Part shown: positions 1 to 6,872 of the stretch, one piece after another | How the letters are laid out: the number at the start of each line of letters is the position of its first letter | How positions within the stretch are numbered: the first letter of the stretch is position 1 | Assembly: GCA_003501525.1 (NCBI GenBank) | Contig: DNPI01000016.1 | Location: 1 to 9,801 of the forward strand | Reading direction: 5' to 3' | Source of the DNA: Planctomycetota bacterium | GTDB taxonomy: Bacteria > Planctomycetota > UBA1135 | Length of the DNA: 9,801 nucleotides | Notes under the pieces: model-generated | What the model was told of the DNA's origin: nothing | The model's database searches: none | The model's input: the letters and a program-made list of their open reading frames with translations, nothing else | Made by a program: the position numbers and the translations under genes

Positions 1-453
1 TTCAACGCGGCAACTTCCGCGAGCCGCAATATCTGGACCGAGGTTAGCTCTATGGGACATCTAGGTCCCCTAAACCACCCCCCCTCAAACAAAGATTTGA
101 CGAGCAAGGAGAAAGTCCGCATACACAAAAGAATTCTCGGCGGATTCTTTCGAGCTGAATTGCGCAACGAGGAAGATCTCTACCGTCACTTACTGGGTTC
201 TTCCATCGATTCTGATGCCCTCCAACATGAAACTCGATGCGCTCAACCAATTGTGTGGTGGGAGGATAATTCATTGGCAGTTGCCTCTCTGCCCGGTCAG
301 AAAATTACCGCATTCGGAGCTACTCACAAAGCAAACGGTCAAGGAGTCCTAAAAATCAAGCTAGAGACGGGGCAGGCGCCCCGCGGCCCAGTACAAGTTT
401 CAGCAGGGAAATCCAAAAGCCGAGTGCTCCATGCCCCTGAGGAGCAGCCTTAG
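1..453 (+). CDS. C-terminal part of an unidentified protein, possibly alpha/beta-hydrolase family (5' truncated by window edge)
   Basis: An open frame runs from base 1 to a TAG stop at 451-453, giving 150 residues. An internal ATG sits at base 52, but the frame is open upstream of it, so the true start is probably outside the window. The visible protein has a GH-containing segment (SSMGHLGPLNHPP), then a helix-like stretch (RIHKRILGGFFRAEL followed by RNEEDLYRHLLG). That layout resembles the C-terminal helix after the catalytic His in secreted dienelactone-hydrolase or PAF-acetylhydrolase-like alpha/beta hydrolases. The last ~70 residues (from QPIVWWE on) look like a separate beta-rich tail ending in a basic segment. 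The family call is inference from pattern only, since no nucleophile or Asp motif is visible. The gene converges on typA with 16 bases between the stops. Confidence 0.6.
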   Translation, partial: FNAATSASRNIWTEVSSMGHLGPLNHPPSNKDLTSKEKVRIHKRILGGFFRAELRNEEDLYRHLLGSSIDSDALQHETRCAQPIVWWEDNSLAVASLPGQKITAFGATHKANGQGVLKIKLETGQAPRGPVQVSAGKSKSRVLHAPEEQP

Positions 454-455
454 GG
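435..455 (+). terminator. Weak hairpin at the convergent stop codons
   Basis: CCCTGAGG (435-442) and CCTTAGGG (448-455) form an 8-bp stem with one G-T wobble and a 5-base loop. It spans the stop codon of the first gene, just before the typA stop. No T run follows on either strand, so it is not a canonical intrinsic terminator. It may only act as a 3'-end stabilising structure. Confidence 0.25.
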
Positions 456-469
456 CTCAGCCAACAACC

Positions 470-2281
470 CTATGAGGCCAAAGGGTCGGCCTTCGCTAAA
501 CGAAGCCGCTTCTTTTCATTCAAATAACGCTTCCTAAGTCGCATGGATTTTGGAGTCACCTCAAGAAGTTCGTCAGTATCAAGGTATTCGAGGAATTGCT
601 CGAGATCCATTCGGCGCGGCGCTCGAATCTTTTCGTCAATTTCTTTGTTCGCTGAACGCATGTTGGTCATTTTTTTCGCCCGTACAACATTAAGAGCAAT
701 GTCCTTGTCTTTGTTGTTTTCTCCAACCACCATGCCTTCATAAATAGGGGTTCCCGCTTCAACAAAAAAGACACCCCTATCCTCCAAGTTCCGCAAAGAA
801 TAGGCCGTCGCTGACCCGGTATCAGATGAAACCAAAACTCCGTTATGGCGGATCTCGATATCGGCCGTTCGCGGGCAATAGCCGACCAGGAGAGAAGTCA
901 GAACTCCTTCTCCTCGTGTAAGAGTAAGCACCTGAGTGCGTGCGCCTATGAGGCCTCGGGTAGGGATTTTCATAAACAGGCTAGCCCGCGCACCTTGTCG
1001 CACCATATCGGTTATTTCGGCCCCTCTCCGTCCAAAATACTCAATTACTTTGCCCATGGCCTCTTCTGGCATATCAACTCTCGCCTCCTCTAGCGGCTCT
1101 AGCAATTTCCCTTCCTCCTCCTTAACCAAAACCCGGGGAGAGCCCACCGAGAATTCATAACCCTCTCTGCGCATGTTCTCAATCAATATGCCGAGATGTA
1201 ACACCCCTCGGCCAGCAACAAGATGTCCACCATGAGGACCAGGCCCAATCCGGAGAGCTGGGTCCACGATTGAAGCCCGCTCAAGACGTTCCTGCACTTG
1301 ACGGGAAGTGACGAAGTCGCCTTCTTTTCCCGCAAAGGGTGAATCGTTAACCAAAAATTCCATTTCGATAGTCGGGGGCTCAACCTCAATGGACGGCAAA
1401 GGTTCCACAGCCTCCAGGGCGCAAAGCGTATCTCCCAAGCCAAGCCCCTCCAGGCCAGCAACACAGGCAATGTCACCTGCTTCAACTACATCAACAGAAA
1501 TTCGATCTAAACCAAGAAACCGGTAGAGCTCCTTAATGCGGCCGGCCTTTTGGTCCCCCTCATTCGTAACCCAAGCCACCTCATCTCCACGCCGAAGGAC
1601 TCCGCGCGCAACCCGCCCCACTCCAATTCGCCCCACATAATCGTTCCAATCGAGTGTCCCAATTTGGAACTGAAGCGGTCCCTCTTGGTTAAACGACGGT
1701 GGCTCAAAATGCTCAAGGATGGCATCCAGCATTGGGATCATGTCATCCCCCTTCTCCTGCTCTTCCAAGCTTGCCCAACGATCCCTAGCGGAGCAATAAA
1801 CCACGGGGAAATCGAGAGCTTGCTCTTCTGCGCCAAGGTCAACAAACAAATCGAAAACTTCTCCTAAAACACCTCCGGCTCGCGCGTCCTGCCTGTCCAT
1901 TTTGTTCACTACAACGAGAGGTCTCAGGTTATTTTCAAATGCCTTTTGGAGGACAAAACGCGTTTGAGGCATAACCCCTTCAAAAGCGTCAACCACCAGC
2001 AGCACGCCGTCTGCCATCGAAAGAACCCTTTCGACTTGACCGCCAAAATCTGCGTGACCTGGTGTGTCCACTAAATTGACACGAACACCTTTCCACTCAA
2101 GTGCTGCATTCTTGGAGAGGATGGTGATGCCCCGTTCGCGCTCTATATCATCATTATCCATGACCCGATCGGCACCTTCGTGTGCACGATCCAGGGTCCC
2201 CGCTTGACGAAACAATCCGTCGACAAGGGTTGTTTTCCCATGATCTACATGGGCAATGATGGCAATGTTACGAAGCTCCAT
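470..2281 (-). CDS. typA: Ribosome-associated translational GTPase TypA/BipA
   Basis: This protein belongs to the EF-G/LepA-like translational GTPases. It binds the 70S ribosome and is tied to stress and cold adaptation and to late 50S assembly. The G domain has G1 AHVDHGKTT (residues 10-18), switch I ERERGIT (47-53), G3 DTPGHADF (72-79), G4 NKMD (126-129) and G5 CSAR (163-166). An EF-Tu-like beta-barrel (about 200-290) and EF-G III/V-like domains follow. The C-terminus carries the TypA signature TNMRSANKE and a closing VTPKSMRLRKRYL. The 603-residue length matches the family (about 600-615). The ATG at 2281 puts the P-loop ten residues in, as usual. No clear Shine-Dalgarno precedes it; the leader is T-rich instead. 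It is a single gene, divergent from the kinase/lyase fusion. Confidence 0.97.
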   Translation of the reverse strand: MELRNIAIIAHVDHGKTTLVDGLFRQAGTLDRAHEGADRVMDNDDIERERGITILSKNAALEWKGVRVNLVDTPGHADFGGQVERVLSMADGVLLVVDAFEGVMPQTRFVLQKAFENNLRPLVVVNKMDRQDARAGGVLGEVFDLFVDLGAEEQALDFPVVYCSARDRWASLEEQEKGDDMIPMLDAILEHFEPPSFNQEGPLQFQIGTLDWNDYVGRIGVGRVARGVLRRGDEVAWVTNEGDQKAGRIKELYRFLGLDRISVDVVEAGDIACVAGLEGLGLGDTLCALEAVEPLPSIEVEPPTIEMEFLVNDSPFAGKEGDFVTSRQVQERLERASIVDPALRIGPGPHGGHLVAGRGVLHLGILIENMRREGYEFSVGSPRVLVKEEEGKLLEPLEEARVDMPEEAMGKVIEYFGRRGAEITDMVRQGARASLFMKIPTRGLIGARTQVLTLTRGEGVLTSLLVGYCPRTADIEIRHNGVLVSSDTGSATAYSLRNLEDRGVFFVEAGTPIYEGMVVGENNKDKDIALNVVRAKKMTNMRSANKEIDEKIRAPRRMDLEQFLEYLDTDELLEVTPKSMRLRKRYLNEKKRLRLAKADPLAS

Positions 2282-2286
2282 AACAC

Positions 2287-2316
2287 AAAAAATGAGGCCA
2301 ACCCCTCACTTAGGGG
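2287..2316 (-). promoter_or_regulatory. Possible attenuator-like alternative hairpins in the typA leader
   Basis: Read on the - strand, CCCCT (plus 2312-2316) pairs with AGGGG (plus 2302-2306) around a 5-base loop. The overlapping TGAGG (plus 2304-2308) pairs with CCTCA (plus 2293-2297), and a run of six T (plus 2287-2292) follows directly. The two 5-bp stems share bases, so they exclude each other. The second plus T run looks like a small terminator six bases before the typA ATG. The stems are short, so this could be chance. Confidence 0.25.
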
Positions 2317-2403
2317 GACACAAGGCCGAACGAACCGAGCATTCTAGCCATCTGTCATAGAACCTAAACGCCTTAATCCGGACGGCGATAGGCTAATGAA
2401 GGT

Positions 2404-4698
2404 ATGGGAACAGCAGACTTAGCAACGAAATGGGCCGAAGAATTCTTCGGAGTGACCGGCACCGCTTCGAGACTAGACGGATACCGAGATAAAAATTTCC
2501 GTATCGACGGCGATGGCCAGAAGTGGGTGTTAAAAGTCTTAGCGGAAGAAGTCGGACCGACAACTCTGGCCCTCTGGGTCGAAGCCTCCGAGCGGCTGCA
2601 CAAGGCAGGGGTGCGTGTTCCCCTCCCCGCTCCAGCCCTCAACGGCAATAAGTGGATTGAAATCCCAGGGATTGGAGGCAAGCGAAACTTAGCTTGGCTC
2701 ACAAAGTGGGTTGACGGCGAACCAGTAGCGAACTTGAAGGATCGGCCTCTCGGCCTGAATAAAGACGTCGGGGAACTTGTTGCAGATGTGCAGAGCGCTC
2801 TCCAAGGATGGGAACATTCCGCACTCGACAGAGTCTTTGACTGGGATTTAAGACAAGGGGAGGCCGTCGTAGAAAAAAATCTTTCCGGCATTGCAGACCC
2901 CCGAGATCAAAGAGTAATTCATGAAACTCTTGCTGGGGTCAGGGAATCACTCTCTGGGATTTCCTCTTGCTTGCGGACTGGGCCGATTCATGGCGATGTT
3001 AACGACTTCAATGTCCTAATGAATCGCAATCTGCCCTCATTGGGACTCATCGACTTCGAAGACTTGAGCTGGGGTTGGATTGTCGGAGATCTCGCAATTT
3101 CCGCCGCCTATATGGTCCTCAACCAAAAGGACCCTGTCGAGGTGCTCACCTCTATGGCAGAGGGATACCACGAGAAATGCCCGATTGAAGAAGAAGAACT
3201 TGCCGCCCTATGGCCTCTCGCCAAGTTGCGCCTTTGCGTAAGCATCACAATGGCGGCAAAAGAGCAGGCGCTAAACCCTGAAAATACCTACATTTCCGTC
3301 AGCACTCGACCTGGCCTGGAAATCCTGCGCTGGGCTTTGCGCATTCCTGATTTAAAAATCCTAGAAGCATTACGCAAGGCCTGCGACTTCCCCACAATTA
3401 AGCCAAAGACGGACTCTTCTAACAAAACATTAAGGGAACGCCGCAATCTTACTCTCGGTCGCAACCTCTCCCTTTCCTATGACAAACCACTTCACATAGT
3501 CCGTGGCGCTGGAAGGTATCTGTTCGAAAAAGGCGGAAGAGGCTACTTAGACGCGGTCAACAATGTCCCCCATGTAGGGCATTCTCATCCAAAAGTAGTC
3601 GAAGCAGTCGCGCATCAAATGAGCCGGCTCAATACCAACACCCGGTATTTACAAGAGGCGCCCCTAGCGTTCGCAGAATCATTAGCAGCAACTCTCCCTG
3701 ACCCCTTATCCGTTGTCTATTTGGTTAATTCTGGAAGTGAAGCGAACGAATTGGCACTCCGTTTAGCCCGGACCCATACGAGAGGTACAGATTGGGTCGT
3801 TCTTGACGCTGCTTATCACGGTAATACCGGAACACTGGTGGATATCTCCCCTTATAAATTCAACGGTCGTGGAGGCACCGGACAGCCTGAATCAACTCAA
3901 GTGGCCTGCCTGCCAGATTGCTACCGCGGAGAATGGGGCATAGAAGACATCGATGCCGGTTCTAAGTACGCTCAAGATCTGGATAGATGCCTGCACAACA
4001 TTGCTAAGCGAGATGCCCAGCCAGCCGGTTTTGTGTCAGAGGCTATCCCCGGCTGCGGAGGACAGGTCGTACTACCTCCTGGCTATTTAAAAGCGGCCTA
4101 CGAAAAGGCAAGGGCCTCGGGTGCACTATGCATCGCCGATGAAGTGCAGGTGGGATTCGGCAGAGTCGGAAGCCATTTCTGGGCGTTCGAGACACAAGGC
4201 GTTGTACCTGACATTGTCACGATGGGGAAGCCAATTGGCAACGGCCACCCTTTAGGGGCCGTAGTAACCACACCAGAGATCGCCGATTCTTTTAGCTCGG
4301 GAATGGAATACTTCAACACTTTCGGTGGAAACCCTGTTGCCTGTGCAGCAGGCAATACCGTGCTAGAAGTCATTCGCGAAGAAGGTCTTCAGGAAAATGC
4401 TCTACAAACCGGAACCCTACTACTCGAAGGTTTGCAAAAACTAGCTGAAAAACACACGCTCCTCGGAGACGTTCGAGGCCTAGGGCTCTTCCTCGGAGCA
4501 GTGTGCGTTAAAGACCAGAAAACCAAAGAACCTGCTGCAGAAGAAGCCTCACGACTTGTAGAAGATTTAAGGGAAGACGGGATTTTGCTCTCAACCGACG
4601 GCCCCTTTCACGATGTGGTGAAAATCAAACCACCTCTCGTTTTCGAAGAAGACGACGCCCTCTACCTTCTCGAAAAGCTTGCTGCCCGGTTAGCGTAG
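2404..4698 (+). CDS. Bifunctional fusion: APH/ChoK-type kinase (hydroxylysine-kinase-like) + PLP-dependent ammoniophospholyase (class III aminotransferase fold)
   Basis: The N-terminal ~330 residues form a small-molecule kinase. YRDKNFRI (27-34) and WVLKV form the nucleotide lobe, HGDVNDFN (196-203) is the catalytic loop with D198 and N203, and IDFED (216-220) binds Mg. Residues from about 360 form a fold-type I PLP enzyme. It has GSEANE (444-449), AYHGN (470-474), IADEVQVGFGR with pyridine-binding D579 (577-587), and the Schiff-base lysine K609 in TMGKPIGNGHP. Segments such as LDAVNNVPHVGHSHP, DISPYKF, EYFNTFGGNP and ILLSTDGP match animal ETNPPL and PHYKPL, which split phosphoethanolamine or 5-phosphohydroxylysine into aldehyde, ammonia and phosphate. 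The inferred pathway is amino alcohol + ATP -> phosphoester -> aldehyde + NH3 + Pi. The exact substrate (hydroxylysine, ethanolamine or other) is unknown. The linker (about 330-365) is too short for the M23 peptidase domain found in some related fusions. An in-frame stop at 2389-2391 makes the ATG at 2404 the first possible start; its Shine-Dalgarno is poor. Confidence 0.93.
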   Translation: MGTADLATKWAEEFFGVTGTASRLDGYRDKNFRIDGDGQKWVLKVLAEEVGPTTLALWVEASERLHKAGVRVPLPAPALNGNKWIEIPGIGGKRNLAWLTKWVDGEPVANLKDRPLGLNKDVGELVADVQSALQGWEHSALDRVFDWDLRQGEAVVEKNLSGIADPRDQRVIHETLAGVRESLSGISSCLRTGPIHGDVNDFNVLMNRNLPSLGLIDFEDLSWGWIVGDLAISAAYMVLNQKDPVEVLTSMAEGYHEKCPIEEEELAALWPLAKLRLCVSITMAAKEQALNPENTYISVSTRPGLEILRWALRIPDLKILEALRKACDFPTIKPKTDSSNKTLRERRNLTLGRNLSLSYDKPLHIVRGAGRYLFEKGGRGYLDAVNNVPHVGHSHPKVVEAVAHQMSRLNTNTRYLQEAPLAFAESLAATLPDPLSVVYLVNSGSEANELALRLARTHTRGTDWVVLDAAYHGNTGTLVDISPYKFNGRGGTGQPESTQVACLPDCYRGEWGIEDIDAGSKYAQDLDRCLHNIAKRDAQPAGFVSEAIPGCGGQVVLPPGYLKAAYEKARASGALCIADEVQVGFGRVGSHFWAFETQGVVPDIVTMGKPIGNGHPLGAVVTTPEIADSFSSGMEYFNTFGGNPVACAAGNTVLEVIREEGLQENALQTGTLLLEGLQKLAEKHTLLGDVRGLGLFLGAVCVKDQKTKEPAAEEASRLVEDLREDGILLSTDGPFHDVVKIKPPLVFEEDDALYLLEKLAARLA

Positions 4699-4704
4699 CA
4701 ATGG

Positions 4705-4731
4705 AGAAAAGGCCCGCGTTGAAACAACGCG
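4705..4731 (-). terminator. Intrinsic terminator of the CxxC small protein gene, between convergent genes
   Basis: CGCGTTG (4715-4721) and CAACGCG (4725-4731) form a perfect 7-bp GC-rich stem with a 3-base loop. On the - strand the stem is followed by GGGCCTTTTCTCC, giving a short T run, so it fits termination of the - strand gene whose stop is at 4733. It also lies 17 bases past the stop of the + strand fusion gene. It could act on both, but no T run follows on the + side. Confidence 0.65.
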
Positions 4732-4732
4732 A

Positions 4733-5026
4733 TCATCTCCACTTGTCCTCCATTGGGTTGTCCGGCTTTTCGTCATCATCTTCGACTTGCTCGGCAGCCT
4801 GCTTAAAAAGGTCATCGAGCTCCTCGCTCCGTCGCTTTTCGGCCTCTAGCCCACTGGCAAACGCATCTTCGTGCTTTGTTTTTCGCTTTTCCACCTTGGC
4901 AGCCGCATCAGCCAAATCCTCAACCTTTTTCTCTTTCCCATACGAGCTAACCTCGCCTGTAGCGGGGTCGACTTCTAAGCGAGATTTGCAGTCAGGACAG
5001 AGGATTTCAAGATGTTGCTTTGCCAT
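4733..5026 (-). CDS. Small CxxC (half zinc-ribbon) protein with charged coiled-coil-like region, function unknown
   Basis: This 97-residue protein starts with a knuckle-like segment, LEILCPDCKSRLEVDPATGEV, with C10 and C13. A highly charged helical region (about 33-82), rich in Lys, Glu and Ala, follows, and the tail is acidic (VEDDDEKPDNPMEDKWR). One CxxC pair gives only half a zinc site, so metal binding would need a dimer or a partner. The knuckle resembles that of short uncharacterised bacterial proteins I cannot name. No signal peptide is seen, so it is probably cytoplasmic. The Lys/Glu periodicity and the terminator just after the stop support a real gene. The opposite-strand reading of the region is Ser-rich and looks like its shadow. 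A 161-base gap separates it from the upstream MazG-like gene on the same strand. Confidence 0.8.
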   Translation of the reverse strand: MAKQHLEILCPDCKSRLEVDPATGEVSSYGKEKKVEDLADAAAKVEKRKTKHEDAFASGLEAEKRRSEELDDLFKQAAEQVEDDDEKPDNPMEDKWR

Positions 5027-5095
5027 AAGAATTTACAAGCTTTATTTTAAGCCCCAAAAAGAGAAAAAACGTTACGGATTTCGGAACACTAAGTC

Positions 5096-5118
5096 TTGTC
5101 ACCCCATCTTATTGACAA
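5096..5118. repeat. Inverted repeat TTGTCA-N11-TGACAA upstream of the CxxC gene
   Basis: TTGTCA (5096-5101) and TGACAA (5113-5118) are perfect 6-bp inverted arms with an 11-base spacer. They lie 70-92 bases upstream of the small protein start. The spacing could suit a dimeric repressor site, or a -35-like TTGTCA on the - strand. No good -10 box lies 17 bases after that TTGTCA. It may be chance. Confidence 0.25.
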
Positions 5119-5187
5119 TAGAGGGACGGCCTAAGCTGCTTGCATTGTTCTTCCAGGGGGCTGGCAGCCGGTCGTTCCTCGTTTCCT

Positions 5188-5475
5188 TTATGGGCAAGAA
5201 CAAGGGGTGGATTTGCACCCTGGGCAACCAGCCGCATACTTCTGAGCTACGGCCTCAGAAAGATTCACTCCTGACATGGATGCCATCGTAGCCAGCCAAG
5301 CAAAGACATCGGCGAACTCTTCTTCCAAGTTCCCTTGATCGTCGCCTCGACGAAGAGCTCGCGTAAGCTCACCCACTTCTTCCATAAACCACATGTGGGT
5401 GCCCTCGAGGCCGCGCGCGGAGTCGCGCTTGAGATAGATTCGCTCAACAAGATCCTGGAAATCTTCAATTTTCAT
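5188..5475 (-). CDS. MazG-like nucleotide pyrophosphohydrolase with Cys-rich C-terminus
   Basis: This 95-residue all-alpha NTP pyrophosphohydrolase has the MazG/dUTPase-like metal site: EEVGE (32-36, with E32, E33 and E36) and EEEFAD (51-56, with E53 and D56). Family members hydrolyse (d)NTPs, often non-canonical or oxidised ones, to monophosphates plus pyrophosphate. The helix FAWLATMASMSGVNLSEAV follows, as in short MazG proteins. The tail GCPGCKSTPCSCP (83-95) has four cysteines (84, 87, 92, 94) and could bind a metal. The ATG at 5475 overlaps the TGA of the upstream phosphatase-like gene as ATGA. AGGAG (plus 5485-5489) lies 9 bases before the start and supports it. It is the last gene of the pcrA-pgpA operon. 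The natural substrate cannot be told from the sequence. Confidence 0.88.
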   Translation of the reverse strand: MKIEDFQDLVERIYLKRDSARGLEGTHMWFMEEVGELTRALRRGDDQGNLEEEFADVFAWLATMASMSGVNLSEAVAQKYAAGCPGCKSTPCSCP

Positions 5476-6872
5476 TTTTCTACTCTCCTGCTCAATAGAG
5501 CAAATGCAAGGTCGGCTTCAGGGGCATTACCAAAAAATGCTTTCAGCTGCTTTGTCATGGCACCCATTCCCTGCTCAATAGCCACCTTCGCTAAACCGTA
5601 CACCCCAGACTCCCCTAACGCCTCACCCTTCACATTCTCGCAAGAAAAAGCAGCAGGACTGAACAAGAAAAGCGCATCCCCGGGATTAAGCACGAAAGTG
5701 GTTTTTTCCAGCGATTTCACAAAAACTGGGCCATCATCGAATCCGAGAGCAATTCCGTTTGGCTGGATACTCCGCAGCTCCCCGGCAGTCGCATCCCAAC
5801 GAACAGCGGGGGCTTTGTGCCCGGCACTAACAAGCTCCACCTCAGAAGTTGTCGGCTCGAGCCGAGCAACCATGGCAGAGGCAAACAACCCCCGAGCTAA
5901 ATCTCTGTTCAGACTCGCATTAGTTGTAGCGCAAGCTTCTGCAGGCCTCTCCCCATTAAGCACCGCGCTACGCAAATAAGCTCGAGTCATCGCCAGGAGA
6001 AGCGCACCGGGTAACCCATCAGCAGCACTTGCCCCAACAACAAGTATCGGAGCTCCATCCGCATCGGCCATCGTGTCCACAAAATCCCCCGTCCCCGCAC
6101 CCTCAGCCTCTTCCAGGTGAGTTGTCACAGAAAACCCCGCCGGCGGATCGACTGTCATCGGCTGGAGATTGCGACGTATTGAACGCAAGTCTTCCTCCTC
6201 CTGCTCTTTCGCAACAAGTGCTTCTTCTGTCTCTTGGCCATCCAGCAAATCACCAACCATTCGGTCTACTGCCTTAGCAAGATGGGCAAGCTCTCCAGTT
6301 GCGCCCTTCGCTTCAACCCGACGATCAAGATGCCCACGGCTTATCGCCAATACATCTTCCGCCATAGTCTGCAGCGGAGCTGCAATACGGAAAGCCATTA
6401 CCGCTCCAACGCCAATAGTCGAAAGCACCAAAATCCCTCCCACCAAAAGGACAAGTACAAGGAGTGGGTCAGACTCCGCTTCATACCCCTCTGGAGCAAA
6501 AAAGATTTCAACTTGGGACCCATCGCTACCTGAAGGAACTGCTCTAAAAATTCTTGTCCCACGAAGCCCTTCACTCGTTTCAACCTCAGCGACACCTTCC
6601 TGAATTCTAACCCCTGATTCATCTCTCACTTGGGCATTAAACGATTCGGGGACTTTCCCGCCCAAAGCCTTTAGCTGTGCCGTTTCAGCCACCATAGCTC
6701 TTCGGGCTTTCTCGATTTCCGTACCTTGCAAATCTGCTGCGCCTTTCAGAAGGAACCAACAGGCCGCAGCGGAAAGTAACCCCGTAAACAAGCCGAGCGA
6801 CACCGTGAACCGAGCAGCAAGGCCCATGCCTGCCGAGCGGCGTGGATTTTCTTGGTTAGATTGGGATCTCAA
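5472..6872 (-). CDS. Membrane HAMP-SpoIIE/PP2C-like protein, probably a degenerate (pseudo)phosphatase
   Basis: Predicted order: short N-terminus, TM1 (about 20-43), extracytoplasmic region of ~90 residues (44-134), TM2 (about 136-160), HAMP linker (161-212), a charged coiled coil (about 212-235) and a SpoIIE/RsbU-type PP2C domain (235-466). The fold is recognisable from RRNLQP (233-238), GDF (262-264), LPGALLLAMTRAYLR, SAGHKAP (349-355), NGIALGF and PGDALFLF. The RsbU-type GDVSGKG motif is here GASAADG (280-286), losing its metal-binding Asp. The usual TDG is SPA (405-407), and the C-terminal DD is AD (453-454). It may therefore sense a periplasmic signal and bind rather than dephosphorylate an anti-sigma antagonist-like partner. 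The start used is TTG (6870-6872), which overlaps the pgpA TGA as TTGA. An alternative is the ATG at codon 16 (6827), just before TM1. No anti-sigma or antagonist gene is visible in the window. Confidence 0.87.
   Translation of the reverse strand: MRSQSNQENPRRSAGMGLAARFTVSLGLFTGLLSAAACWFLLKGAADLQGTEIEKARRAMVAETAQLKALGGKVPESFNAQVRDESGVRIQEGVAEVETSEGLRGTRIFRAVPSGSDGSQVEIFFAPEGYEAESDPLLVLVLLVGGILVLSTIGVGAVMAFRIAAPLQTMAEDVLAISRGHLDRRVEAKGATGELAHLAKAVDRMVGDLLDGQETEEALVAKEQEEEDLRSIRRNLQPMTVDPPAGFSVTTHLEEAEGAGTGDFVDTMADADGAPILVVGASAADGLPGALLLAMTRAYLRSAVLNGERPAEACATTNASLNRDLARGLFASAMVARLEPTTSEVELVSAGHKAPAVRWDATAGELRSIQPNGIALGFDDGPVFVKSLEKTTFVLNPGDALFLFSPAAFSCENVKGEALGESGVYGLAKVAIEQGMGAMTKQLKAFFGNAPEADLAFALLSRRVEK

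Noticed and set aside
2373..2891. 172-codon - strand open frame opposite the kinase domain
   Set aside because: It overlaps the conserved kinase N-lobe of the fusion gene and has the low-complexity Ser/Arg composition typical of antisense shadows.
5044..5049. TAAAAT on the - strand as a -10 box for the CxxC gene
   Set aside because: It matches the -10 consensus at five of six positions and lies about 18 bases before the ATG, but no acceptable -35 is found 16-18 bases further upstream.
5151..5175. GC-rich GGCTG/CAGCC palindrome after the MazG-like stop as a terminator
   Set aside because: The perfect arms leave a single-base loop and no T run follows on the - strand, so a working terminator is not supported.
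4701..5291. 196-codon + strand open frame after the fusion gene
   Set aside because: It is Ser-rich and runs antisense through the CxxC small protein and the intergenic gap. The - strand reading has plausible charged-helix composition and a knuckle motif, so this frame is a shadow.
5335..5979. 214-codon + strand open frame opposite the MazG-like and phosphatase-like genes
   Set aside because: Ser/Ala/Pro-rich composition and full overlap with two well-supported - strand genes. No domain is recognisable.
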